A DNA stretch of 64,000 nt from Burkholderiales bacterium (GTDB lineage: Bacteria > Pseudomonadota > Gammaproteobacteria > Burkholderiales > SG8-39), in the NCBI GenBank assembly GCA_017880775.1, contig JADGRQ010000001.1:1-64000 (forward strand), in the 5' to 3' direction. Made by a program: the position numbers and the translations under genes. The notes under the pieces were generated by a model. That model saw only the letters and a program-made list of their open reading frames with translations, had not been told where the DNA came from and did no database searches. Numbering within the stretch: position 1 is the first letter of the stretch; every line of letters starts with the position of its first letter. Positions 55,357 to 63,771 of this stretch are shown in pieces.

Positions 55357-56157
55357 CTACAGCCAACGCTTGCGGCGGCGGTAGGATTTCACGTCGCGAA
55401 AGCTCTTGCGTCCGCCCGAGGAAAAGCCGAGGTAGAACTCCTTCACGTCCTCGTTCTCGGCAAGCGACCTGCCCCGGCCGTCCATCACCACGCGCCCGTT
55501 CTCCAGGATGTAGCCGTAGTCCGCGTACTTGAGCGCCATGTGGGTGTTCTGCTCAGCCAGCAGGAAACTCACCTTTTCCTTCTGGTTGAGTTCCTTGACG
55601 ATGCCAAAGATCTCCTCCACCAGCTGCGGCGCGAGCCCCATCGACGGCTCGTCGAGCAGGATCATCGTGGGACGCGCCATCAGCGCGCGGCCGAGCGCGG
55701 TCATCTGCTGCTCGCCGCCCGAGGTATAGCCCGACTGCGAGTTGCGGCGCTCCTTCAGGCGCGGGAAATACGCGTAGACCTTTTCGAGGTCTTCCTTGAT
55801 ACCACCCGAGCGGGTGTAGGCGCCGGTGAGCAGGTTTTCCTCGACGGTGAGGTGCTGGAAACAGTGCCGCCCCTCCATGACCTGCACCACGCCGCGCTTG
55901 ACCAGCTCGGCTGGCGTGAGCCTCTCGATCCGCTGCCCATGAAACTCGATCCAGCCCTTGGTCACGTCGCCGCGCTCGGCGCGCAGCAGGTTGGAGATTG
56001 CCTTGAGCGTCGTGGTCTTGCCCGCGCCATTGGCCCCGAGCAGCGCGACGATCTGCCCTTCCTGAACCTGCAGCGAAACGCCCTTCAGCACCAGGATGAC
56101 GTGGTCGTAGATGACCTCGATGTTGCTGACCGAAAGATAGGCGGAAGTGGCGGACAT
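55357..56157 (-). CDS. livF: Branched-chain-type ABC transporter ATP-binding protein LivF
   Basis: ATPase subunit of a hydrophobic amino acid/organic acid uptake system, 266 residues. Walker A GANGAGKTTTLKAI, Q-loop region, signature TSGGEQQMTALGRALM, Walker B MILLDEPSMGLAP and LLAEQNTHMAL are canonical. The C-terminal tail (SGGRKSFRDVKSYRRRKRWL) is basic and longer than in E. coli LivF; this form is often tied to aromatic acid transporters. It follows the binding-protein gene after a terminator-like hairpin. Confidence 0.9.
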   Translation of the reverse strand: MSATSAYLSVSNIEVIYDHVILVLKGVSLQVQEGQIVALLGANGAGKTTTLKAISNLLRAERGDVTKGWIEFHGQRIERLTPAELVKRGVVQVMEGRHCFQHLTVEENLLTGAYTRSGGIKEDLEKVYAYFPRLKERRNSQSGYTSGGEQQMTALGRALMARPTMILLDEPSMGLAPQLVEEIFGIVKELNQKEKVSFLLAEQNTHMALKYADYGYILENGRVVMDGRGRSLAENEDVKEFYLGFSSGGRKSFRDVKSYRRRKRWL

Positions 56158-56183
56158 GGTGGTCGACGTCAATTCGCGATGTC

Positions 56184-56214
56184 AAAAAAAACGGCCGCCC
56201 CGCGAGCGACCGTT
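56184..56214 (-). terminator. Rho-independent terminator/attenuator between binding protein and livF
   Basis: On the minus strand AACGGTCGC (56214-56206), a 7-base loop, then GCGGCCGTT (56198-56190) form a 9-bp stem with one G-U pair, followed by a run of eight T (56191-56184). It lies 20 bases after the binding-protein stop and 27 bases before livF, so it may make the binding protein more abundant than LivF or end the transcript. Confidence 0.8.
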
Positions 56215-56233
56215 CCGGATCACCGGGCTGCGA

Positions 56234-57553
56234 TCAGCTTTCCTTGCTGCAGTCGCGCGGAGTGATGCCTTTCTCCTTCGCGTACTGCGCCGCGGACTGT
56301 TCGATCATCGGACGCACGATCGACTGGTCGGACGAGATCCAATCCGTGATCACGTTCCATTTCTTACCGTCCCATTGCAGGAACTTCACCGCGCCGCCGC
56401 CCTCATGGTCCATGCAGGAAACCTTGAGCGCCTGCATCAGGCCGACCGCGCCGAGTTCCTTCAGACGCTTGTCGTCGATGTTCAAATGCTCGATCCCCCA
56501 GCGCACCTGCTCGCCGGTGAGCGGCTTCTTGCCGTACTTCGCCTGTGCGTCGCGGATCGCTTCCGCAGTGATGATCCCCGCCACCACGCCGCGGGTATGG
56601 TAGATCGAGCCGATGCGCGTCTTGTCGTCGAGATCCCCTTTTCCCTTGTTGTAGACGTACTTGACGACGTCCTGCATTGCCGGGAAGCTGGTGCCGGGAA
56701 GGTTGAAAGCCGCAGCGATGTACCCCTTGGCGGCGTCGCCCGCCGGGATGACGTCCTCTTCCGCGCCGGACCACCACTCGCCCACCATCTTGTCGCGCGG
56801 GTAGCCGGCCCTGGCAGCGGCTTTCAGCGCAGTAGGGTTCATCACGCCCCATCCGCGCAGGATCACCCAGTCGGGTTTGATCCGGCGGATCTCCAGCCAT
56901 TGCGCCTGCTGCTCGTTGCCGGGGTGCGGCACGGCGATGTGCGTGACCTCGAAGCCGTACTTCTTCGCCTGCACGTCGAGCACCGGGAGGGTTTCCTTGC
57001 CATAGGCCGAGTCGTGATACAGGTTCACGATCTTCTTGCCCTTCAGCTTGTCCATTCCGCCTTCCTTCCTGCCGATGAACTTGATTACGGCGGTGTTCTG
57101 CGACCAGTAGGTCGTGATCAGCGGGAAGATGTACGGGAACACGCGCCCGTCGGCGGCGTCGGTGCGACCGTAACCCATAGAAATCACCGGAATCTTGTCT
57201 GCCGTCGCTTTCTCGATCAGCGAATAGGTAATGCCGGTCGAAAGCGGGTGAATCACCGACGCGCCGGTCGGCGGGTGCTTCTTGCTGCGCTCATAGCATT
57301 CCACGCCGCGAGCGTTGTTGTATTCCGTTTCGCACTTCTCCCAGGTGAGCTTGACGCCGCCGATACCGCCGTCACGCGTATTGAGCATCTGGAAGTAGTC
57401 GATGATGCCGCCGAAAAAACCGGACCCGCCCGGGGCGTAAGGTCCCACCCAGTAGCCATTCGCGGGAATGAACTGCTCGTTCTGCGCCTGGGCGCCGCCC
57501 GCAACGAAGGCTGCGAGCGCGGCAAGCGTAATGGCCAGATTCTTGCGCTTCAT
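56234..57553 (-). CDS. ABC transporter periplasmic substrate-binding protein (branched-chain amino acid/aromatic acid type)
   Basis: Peripheral_BP_6-type binding protein of 439 residues, with signal peptide ending AGGAQAQ-NEQ. Blocks: NGYWVGPYAPGGSGFFGGII, TGASVIHPLSTGITYSLIE, KIPVISMGYGRTDAADGRVF and GEWWSGAEEDVIPAGDAAKG. This group is distinct from the amino acid LivJ and commonly found with benzoate- or fatty-acid-related genes. It has two Cys near the C-terminus (SCMDHE, RDCSKE) that could pair. A GGAGAC Shine-Dalgarno sequence precedes ATG 57553. Confidence 0.88.
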   Translation of the reverse strand: MKRKNLAITLAALAAFVAGGAQAQNEQFIPANGYWVGPYAPGGSGFFGGIIDYFQMLNTRDGGIGGVKLTWEKCETEYNNARGVECYERSKKHPPTGASVIHPLSTGITYSLIEKATADKIPVISMGYGRTDAADGRVFPYIFPLITTYWSQNTAVIKFIGRKEGGMDKLKGKKIVNLYHDSAYGKETLPVLDVQAKKYGFEVTHIAVPHPGNEQQAQWLEIRRIKPDWVILRGWGVMNPTALKAAARAGYPRDKMVGEWWSGAEEDVIPAGDAAKGYIAAAFNLPGTSFPAMQDVVKYVYNKGKGDLDDKTRIGSIYHTRGVVAGIITAEAIRDAQAKYGKKPLTGEQVRWGIEHLNIDDKRLKELGAVGLMQALKVSCMDHEGGGAVKFLQWDGKKWNVITDWISSDQSIVRPMIEQSAAQYAKEKGITPRDCSKES

Positions 57554-57668
57554 GATGGGTCTCCTTGGAATGGTTCTGACTGCGTCATCGTGCGCTGGAA
57601 CTGGTAAGTTTAGCCGTTTCGCCAATACTGTCCAGTACCTCCCGGCAGCGGTTCCGGATGTCCCCAGG

Positions 57669-58745
57669 TCAGTGCGGGAAGGGCCACAGGCGGAGCTTCT
57701 CCTTGGTGATCTGCCACAGCCGCGCCAGCCCCTGCGGCTCGACGATCAGGAAGAAGATGATCAGGCCGCCGAATACGATCAGCTCGAAGTTCGACAGCAC
57801 CGCATACGAGATCTCGATCCCGGTGACATGCGAGAACGCCCCCGACAGGACGCTCAGGATGATCGGCAGCAGCGTGATGAACGCCGCGCCTAGAAACGAG
57901 CCGAGGATCGACCCCACCCCGCCGATGATGATCATGAACAGCACGCGGAACGAGAGGTCCAGGCTGAACGCCTCGGGCTCCACCGTGCCGAGGTAGCAGA
58001 ATGCGTACAGCGCGCCGGCCACGCCGCAGTAAAACGAACTGATGCCGAATGCGAGCAGCTTGGTCCCCATCATGCGGATGCCGATCACGCTCGCCGCAAC
58101 GTCCATGTCGCGCACCGCCATGAATGCGCGGCCCGTCTGGCTGCGCATCAGGTTCTTCGCTGCAAGCGCCATCACCGCCACTACCGCCAGGGTGAAAAGG
58201 TACTTGGACGCCGGCGAGACGAACTCGTAGCCGAGAATCACGATCTTCTGCGCCGTGATCACGCCCGAAGTGCTGTGGTTCGAAAACCAGCCGACGCGCT
58301 GCAGCACCCACAGCACGAAGAACTGGCAGGCGAGCGTCGCCACGGCGAGGTAAAAACCCTTGATGCGCAGCGAAGGCAGGCCGAACGCGATGCCGACTCC
58401 CGCAGCGCACAAGCCGGCGAGGACAAGGCTGGGGATGATGCCAAGCCAGGGCATGCGCAGCACGAAGTTATAGGTCATGAACGCACCCACCGCCATGAAC
58501 GCCGCGGTCCCGAGCGAGAGCTGCCCCGCGTAGCCGGTGAGGATGTTCAACCCGAGTGCCGCCAGCGCCAGGATCAGGAACGGCGTCAGGATTGCCGCGA
58601 GCCAGTACTGGTTCGCGATCATCGGCACCACCACGAACGCAACTACCAGCAGCAGGGCCATCGCGATCCGGTCCTGCCGTATCGGGAAGATCTGCTGGTC
58701 TTCGGCGTAAGTGGTCTTGAACTGGCCGGCTTCGCGGTAGAGCAT
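57669..58745 (-). CDS. livM: Branched-chain-type ABC transporter permease LivM
   Basis: Inner-membrane permease of 358 residues with about ten helices. Family blocks: LNILTGYAGQLSLGTAAFMA, FGLPSLRIKGFYLAVATLA, GRAFMAVRDMDVAASVIGI, MIIIGGVGSILGSFLGAAF. The ATG at 58745 (MLYREAGQFKTTYAED) fits known LivM-like starts of this subgroup and lies two bases after the livH stop; the longer open frame upstream is within livH. Confidence 0.92.
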   Translation of the reverse strand: MLYREAGQFKTTYAEDQQIFPIRQDRIAMALLLVVAFVVVPMIANQYWLAAILTPFLILALAALGLNILTGYAGQLSLGTAAFMAVGAFMTYNFVLRMPWLGIIPSLVLAGLCAAGVGIAFGLPSLRIKGFYLAVATLACQFFVLWVLQRVGWFSNHSTSGVITAQKIVILGYEFVSPASKYLFTLAVVAVMALAAKNLMRSQTGRAFMAVRDMDVAASVIGIRMMGTKLLAFGISSFYCGVAGALYAFCYLGTVEPEAFSLDLSFRVLFMIIIGGVGSILGSFLGAAFITLLPIILSVLSGAFSHVTGIEISYAVLSNFELIVFGGLIIFFLIVEPQGLARLWQITKEKLRLWPFPH

Positions 58746-58747
58746 CG

Positions 58748-59647
58748 CTACACCCGGTCGATGCGCTTCTCGCCGAACAACCCTTCCGGGCGGACCAGCA
58801 GGAACAGCAGCGCGATCACGTAGGCGAACCAGGACTCGATGCCGCCGCCAAAATACGGCCCGATGTAAACCTCCGCAAGCTTCTCCGACGCGCCGATGAT
58901 CAAGCCGCCGAGAATCGCGCCCGGAATGGACTCGAAGCCCCCGAGGATCAGCACCGGCAGCGCCTTGAGCGCGACAAAGGTGAGCGAGTACTGGACACCG
59001 TTCCTCGCGCCCCACATCAGCCCCGCCACCAGCGCCACGAAGCCCGCCACCGCCCAGACGATGGCCCAGATATGCTGCAACGGAATGCCGACGGCGAGCG
59101 CGGCCTGGTGATCGTCGGCCACCGCGCGCAGCGCGCGGCCGATGCGCGTTTTCTGGAAGAACACCGCCAGCACCGCGACCAGCACGCCCGAGACGCCCGC
59201 AGCGAACAGATCGAACTGGCTGATGTTGATGTTCGCGGACTTCGACAGCCACTCCATCGGCACGTCCGGGATGCCCAGTTCCAGGCCGTGCGGCTGGGAG
59301 CCCCACACGATTTGCGACAGACCCTCCAGCACGAAGGTCAGGCCGATGGTGGCCATGAACAACGTGATCGGCGGCTGGTTCACCAGCGGACGCAACACCA
59401 CGCGCTCGATGACGATGCCGAGCACGACCATCACACCGAGAGTAACCGCCATGGCGACCCACAGGTTCATGCCGCGTTCGGTGAGCGACACGAAAGTGAG
59501 CGCGGCGAAGAACACCATCGATCCCTGCGCAAAGTTGAATACGCCCGAGGCCTTGTAGATCAGCACGAAACCCAGCGCCACCAGCGAGTACATCACGCCC
59601 GCGAGCAGCCCGCCGATCAGCACTTCGAAAAAGAAGGCCCAGTTCAT
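58748..59647 (-). CDS. livH: Branched-chain-type ABC transporter permease LivH
   Basis: Inner-membrane permease of 299 residues. Blocks: LLAGVMYSLVALGFVLIYKA, SGVFNFAQGSMVFFAALTF, RIGRALRAVADDHQAALAVG, LPVLILGGFESIPGAILGGL and the end LLVRPEGLFGEKRIDRV. The ATG at 59647 overlaps the livG stop by one base. Confidence 0.92.
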   Translation of the reverse strand: MNWAFFFEVLIGGLLAGVMYSLVALGFVLIYKASGVFNFAQGSMVFFAALTFVSLTERGMNLWVAMAVTLGVMVVLGIVIERVVLRPLVNQPPITLFMATIGLTFVLEGLSQIVWGSQPHGLELGIPDVPMEWLSKSANINISQFDLFAAGVSGVLVAVLAVFFQKTRIGRALRAVADDHQAALAVGIPLQHIWAIVWAVAGFVALVAGLMWGARNGVQYSLTFVALKALPVLILGGFESIPGAILGGLIIGASEKLAEVYIGPYFGGGIESWFAYVIALLFLLVRPEGLFGEKRIDRV

Positions 59648-60435
59648 CAGTGCGCCACCCCCAGATAGGCGTCGATCACCTTCTGGTTGCCGCGCACTTC
59701 GTCGGGGGTGCCGTCGGCGATCTTGCGCCCGTACTCCAGCACCACCACGCGGTCGGAAATGTCCATCACCACGCCCATATCGTGCTCGATCAGCACGATG
59801 GTGGTGCCGAAATGGTCGTTTACGTCGAGCACGAAGCGGCACATGTCCTGCTTCTCCTCGACGTTCATCCCCGCCATCGGCTCGTCCAGCAGCAGCATCT
59901 CGGGCTCCGCGGCGAGCGCGCGCGCCAGTTCGACGCGTTTCTGCAGGCCGTAAGGCAGCCGCCCGACCGGCGTCTTGCGGATGTGCTGGATTTCGAGAAA
60001 ATCGATGACCTCTTCGACCTGGCGCCGGTGCTCCATCTCCTCGCGCCTGGCCGGGCCGATCCACAGGGCCTGCTGGAGGAAATTGCAGCGCATCTTCAGG
60101 TTGCGCCCGGTCATGATGTTGTCGAGCACCGTCATGCCCTTGAATAGCGCGATGTTCTGGAAGGTGCGCGCAATACCCTGCTTGGCCGCCTCGTGCGAAT
60201 CCACGTCGCTGCGCGTCAGGCCCTTGAAGGTGATCGAACCCTGCTGCGGATGGTAGACGCCGTTGATCACATTCAGCATCGAACTCTTGCCCGCGCCGTT
60301 GGGACCGATGATGGCGCGGATTTCGTGCTCCCGCACGTCGAAACTCACTTCGGTGATCGCCTTCACGCCGCCGAACGCGAGCGACACGTTCTCCACGTTC
60401 AGGATCACGTCGCCGACGTTTCGCGTCTGGCTCAT
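59647..60435 (-). CDS. livG: Branched-chain-type ABC transporter ATP-binding protein LivG
   Basis: ATPase of 262 residues: Walker A IIGPNGAGKSSMLNVINGVY, Q-loop ARTFQNIALFKGMT, signature variant VGRLPYGLQKRVELARALA, Walker B MLLLDEPMAGMN and VLIEHDMGVVMDISDRVVVL. The signature has LPYG in place of LSGG, a variant known in LivG-like proteins. ATG 60435 overlaps the stop of the acyl-CoA ligase by four bases, so ligase and transporter are co-translated. Confidence 0.93.
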   Translation of the reverse strand: MSQTRNVGDVILNVENVSLAFGGVKAITEVSFDVREHEIRAIIGPNGAGKSSMLNVINGVYHPQQGSITFKGLTRSDVDSHEAAKQGIARTFQNIALFKGMTVLDNIMTGRNLKMRCNFLQQALWIGPARREEMEHRRQVEEVIDFLEIQHIRKTPVGRLPYGLQKRVELARALAAEPEMLLLDEPMAGMNVEEKQDMCRFVLDVNDHFGTTIVLIEHDMGVVMDISDRVVVLEYGRKIADGTPDEVRGNQKVIDAYLGVAH

Positions 60436-62390
60436 GCAGCGCGTTTCGCCGCTTGCGGGCTGGAGGTCTTCGCGTCGCAGATCTTGAGATCGGCGGAAAT
60501 GGAGCCGGTGCGGCCGTCCTCGTACCTCACCTGCGCCTCGACGTGCACGCTCGACCTGCCGTCGTAGAGCGCAGCGACCAGGGTGGCGTACTTCTCGCCG
60601 ATGTAGCCGCGGCGCACCTTGCGCGTGCGCGTCAGCTCGCCGTCGTCGGCGTCCATTTCCTTGTGCAGGATGAGGAAGCGGTGGATCTGCGAGCCGGCGA
60701 TCTCGGGCTCGAGCGCGAGGTCGGCGTTGACCTTCTCGACGCACTCGCGGATCAGATCGTAGACCGCGTCCTGCGAGGCGAGATCGGTGTACCCGGAATA
60801 GGAAAGGTTCCTCTTCTCCGCCCAGTTGCCCACCGCCTCGGCGTCGAGATTGATGAACGCGCACGCCTTGTCGCGGTCCTGGCCGAAGGCGACGGCTTCC
60901 TTGATGTAAGGGAAAAACTTGAGCTTGTTCTCGAGGTATTTGGGCGCGAACAAGGTGCCATCGTTCAGCGTGCCGACGTCCTTCACGCGGTCGATGATCT
61001 TGAGGTGGCCGTCGGGGTCCACGAAGCCGGCATCTCCGGTATGGAACCAGCCCTCTGCGTCCTTCGCCTCGGCGGTGGCCTGGGGATTCTTGTAGTACTC
61101 CTTGAACAGGCCCGGCGAGCGGATCAGCAGTTCGCGCTGCGGCGTGAACTTCAACTCCACGCCGGCCACGGCCGGGCCGACCGTGTCGGCCTTCACCTGG
61201 CCGTCGGGCTGGATGCACACGAACACGCTGGTCTCGGTCGAGCCGTAGAGCTGCTTCAGGTTGATGCCGATCGAGCGGTAGAAGCGGAACAAATCCGGGC
61301 CGATCGCCTCGCCTGCGGTGTAGGCCACATGCACGCGGCTCATGCCGAGCACGTTTCGCAACGGCCCGTACATCACCAGGTCGCCGAGCGCATACATCAG
61401 GCGATCGAATCCGCCCACCGGCTTGCCGTCGAGAATCGCGCCGCCCACGCGGCCGGCGACCGCCATGAAATACCCGTACAGGCCGCGCTTGAGTGCGCTC
61501 GCGTCCTCCATGCGAATCGAGACCTGCGTGAGCATCGCCTCGAGCACCCGCGGCGGCGCGAAGTAGTAGGTCGGGCCGATCTCGCGCATGTCCGACATCA
61601 CAGTCTCGGAGGACTCGGGGCAGCAGATGCAGTAACCGGTGACAAACGGCTGGGCGTAGGAAAATATGTTCTGCCCGATCCACGCCGGCGGCAGATAGGC
61701 GAGCACCTCATCGGTCTCGTCGAGCCCTTCCATCTTCGCCGCGGCGAGCGCGCGATCGATCAGCGCCGCGTGGGTCAGTACCACGCCTTTCGGGTGGCTG
61801 GTCGTGCCGGAGGTGAAAAACATCCCGGCCGTGTCCGCACCGCTGCCCTTGGCAACCTCGGCGGGATAGAAATCCGGGTGGGCCTTGTCGTACTCGTCGC
61901 CAAGCGCCGTCAGCTTTTCGTACTCCATCAGCTGTTCCTGCGTGTAGTGGCGCATGCCGCGCGATTCGTCGTAAAAAATGCGCTTGAGCGACGGGCACTG
62001 CGGCAGGATCTCGAGCAGCTTGTCGACCTGCTCCTGGTCTTCCACCACTGCGAAGCCGATCTCGGCGTTCTGAATCGGATACGCCATTTCGGTGGCCACC
62101 GCGTCCTGGTACATCGGCACCGGAATGCCGCCCAGCGCCTGAGTGGCGCAGACCGCCCAGTACATGCGCGGGCGGTTGTCACCGATCACTGCGAGGTGAT
62201 CGCCGCGCCTGAAACCCAGCGCCGCAAGCCCGCAGGCGATGCGCCTAACCTCGCGCGCCACATCCCCCCAGGTATGGGTCTGCCAGATGCCCAGGTCCTT
62301 CTCGCGGATGGCGGGGCGCGCGCCGCGCACCTGGGCGTGGTGCGCGAGCAGCTTGGGAAACGTATCGAGCCCGGACAGGTCTTCGCTCAC
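60432..62390 (-). CDS. Long-chain acyl-CoA synthetase (AMP-binding)
   Basis: ANL enzyme of 652 residues that adenylates a carboxylic acid and makes its CoA thioester. Motifs: FFTSGTTSHPKGVVLTHAAL (P-loop), QLYGSTETSVFV (A5), EGWFHTGDAGFVDPDGHLKI (A7/A8) and GELTRTRKVRRGYI with the catalytic Lys region. It resembles the large FadD15-like group rather than phenylacetate ligases. Start at GTG 62390 is set by a perfect Shine-Dalgarno sequence. Position at the head of the liv genes suggests import and immediate activation of one substrate. Confidence 0.9.
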   Translation of the reverse strand: MSEDLSGLDTFPKLLAHHAQVRGARPAIREKDLGIWQTHTWGDVAREVRRIACGLAALGFRRGDHLAVIGDNRPRMYWAVCATQALGGIPVPMYQDAVATEMAYPIQNAEIGFAVVEDQEQVDKLLEILPQCPSLKRIFYDESRGMRHYTQEQLMEYEKLTALGDEYDKAHPDFYPAEVAKGSGADTAGMFFTSGTTSHPKGVVLTHAALIDRALAAAKMEGLDETDEVLAYLPPAWIGQNIFSYAQPFVTGYCICCPESSETVMSDMREIGPTYYFAPPRVLEAMLTQVSIRMEDASALKRGLYGYFMAVAGRVGGAILDGKPVGGFDRLMYALGDLVMYGPLRNVLGMSRVHVAYTAGEAIGPDLFRFYRSIGINLKQLYGSTETSVFVCIQPDGQVKADTVGPAVAGVELKFTPQRELLIRSPGLFKEYYKNPQATAEAKDAEGWFHTGDAGFVDPDGHLKIIDRVKDVGTLNDGTLFAPKYLENKLKFFPYIKEAVAFGQDRDKACAFINLDAEAVGNWAEKRNLSYSGYTDLASQDAVYDLIRECVEKVNADLALEPEIAGSQIHRFLILHKEMDADDGELTRTRKVRRGYIGEKYATLVAALYDGRSSVHVEAQVRYEDGRTGSISADLKICDAKTSSPQAAKRAA

Positions 62391-62404
62391 GTTCCATCCT
62401 CCTT
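62388..62404 (-). promoter_or_regulatory. Ribosome binding site deciding the acyl-CoA synthetase start
   Basis: AAGGAGGA (62404-62397, minus strand) is complementary to the 16S anti-SD sequence and lies six bases before GTG 62390. The upstream ATG at 62411 has no such site and would overlap the SD itself, so GTG is the likely start. Confidence 0.8.
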
Positions 62405-62484
62405 GGGTCATGGGCAAGACAATCGGGGGATTCTACAGAATCCGAGAACGATTTCCGCATTCGACCCCGCCCTATAATTAACCG

Positions 62485-63285
62485 ATGAAAACCCAAAATA
62501 CGCCCGCCGAGGGCCGCATTACCACCGAGCGTGACGCCGATCTGTTCCTGATCGGCATCGACCGGCCGAAGAAGCTGAACGGATTTTCGCTTTCGATGTA
62601 CCGCCAGCTCGCCGATGCGTTCACCGAAATGGAACAGGACGACTCGGTGCGCGTGGGCGTGCTGTTCGCGCATGGCGCCAATTTCACGGCCGGATTGCAG
62701 CTCGATCAGTTCGCGCCGCTGATGGCGCGCGGCGAGTCCGTTGTGCCTCCCGACACCGTCGATCCGTTCTCGCTGCGCACGCCGATGCGCACCAAGCCCG
62801 TGGTATGCGCCGTGCAGGGCATCTGCTTCACCCTCGGCATCGAGCTGATGCTGGCGCAGGACATCGTCATCGCTGCGGACGACTGCCGCTTCGCGCAGAT
62901 CGAGGTGAAGCGCGGCATCATGCCGACGGGCGGCGCGACGCTGCGCTTCGTCGAGCGCGCCGGGTGGGGCAACGCGCAGCGCTACCTGCTCACGGGCGAT
63001 GAATTCGGATCGACCGAAGCGCTGCGTCTGGGTTTCGTGCAGGAGATCGTTTCGACGGGAAACCAGTTCGAACGAGCGATGGTGATCGCGCGCACCATCG
63101 CCGAACAGGCGCCGCTCGCGGTGCGCGCTTCACTCGCATCTTCGCGGCGTTACCTGGAGAAAGGCCCGCTCGGCATGCGCGCTGAGATGGAAGTCATGCA
63201 GCGCGAGCTCGCCGCCAGCGCGGACGCCGCCGAGGGCCTGCGTTCCTTCGTCGAGCGGCGCAAGGCGCGTTTCACCGGATTCTGA
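62485..63285 (+). CDS. Enoyl-CoA hydratase/isomerase family protein with both catalytic glutamates
   Basis: Crotonase-fold protein of 266 residues. The oxyanion-hole block is HGANFTAGLQLDQF; the two hydratase glutamates are present (TLGIELMLAQD and FAQIEVKRGIMPTGG), in contrast to the two crotonases at 44.7-46.4 kb. It is divergent from the acyl-CoA synthetase with 94 bases between, which probably holds both promoters (TATAATTAACCG just before the start). It ends directly before the thioesterase start. Probable role: a step after CoA activation. Confidence 0.88.
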   Translation: MKTQNTPAEGRITTERDADLFLIGIDRPKKLNGFSLSMYRQLADAFTEMEQDDSVRVGVLFAHGANFTAGLQLDQFAPLMARGESVVPPDTVDPFSLRTPMRTKPVVCAVQGICFTLGIELMLAQDIVIAADDCRFAQIEVKRGIMPTGGATLRFVERAGWGNAQRYLLTGDEFGSTEALRLGFVQEIVSTGNQFERAMVIARTIAEQAPLAVRASLASSRRYLEKGPLGMRAEMEVMQRELAASADAAEGLRSFVERRKARFTGF

Positions 63286-63771
63286 ATGGACATCCCGGCA
63301 CCCTATGCAGCCGCGCGCGACGTGGTCCGCCCGGAATGGATCGACTACAACGGCCACATGAACGTGGGCTATTACCACGTCGTGTTCGACCTCGCGACGG
63401 ACCGGTTCACCGAGTTTCTGGGGCTGACCCCCGAGTTCCGCCAGCGCCACGGCCTGACCACGTTTGCGCTGGAGGCGCACCTGAACTTCCTGAGCGAGGT
63501 GAAGGCAGGCGATCCATTGAATTTCGAGTCCCGACTACTCGACTTCGACGCCAAGCGGATCCACGGCTACCACGAGATGTTCCACGCCACCGAGGGCTAC
63601 CTCGCGGCGTCGATGGAAACGCTGTCTTCCGTCGTCTCGATGGCCACCCGCAGGACCGCGCCGATGCCGGACGAACTGAACGAGCGCATGGCGGCGGTCA
63701 AGGCTGCGCATGCGCAGTTGGCGCGCCCCTGGCAGATCGGGCATGTGATCTCGGCTCGGCCGATCCGTTGA
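63286..63771 (+). CDS. Hotdog-fold acyl-CoA thioesterase (4HBT-like)
   Basis: A 161-residue hotdog protein. The block PEWIDYNGHMNVGYYHVVFD carries the Asp/His/Asn pattern of 4-hydroxybenzoyl-CoA-type thioesterases; HLNFLSEVKAGDPLNFESRL forms the central helix to strand region. Its ATG directly follows the crotonase TGA with no gap, so they are co-transcribed. The same DYNGHMN start is found in thioesterases acting on carnitine-related acyl-CoAs; the substrate here is unknown. Confidence 0.85.
   Translation: MDIPAPYAAARDVVRPEWIDYNGHMNVGYYHVVFDLATDRFTEFLGLTPEFRQRHGLTTFALEAHLNFLSEVKAGDPLNFESRLLDFDAKRIHGYHEMFHATEGYLAASMETLSSVVSMATRRTAPMPDELNERMAAVKAAHAQLARPWQIGHVISARPIR

Noticed and set aside
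60453-62477. A 674-codon plus-strand open frame opposite the acyl-CoA synthetase
   Set aside because: The minus strand carries all ANL motifs and a good ribosome binding site; the plus frame is Arg/His-rich noise.
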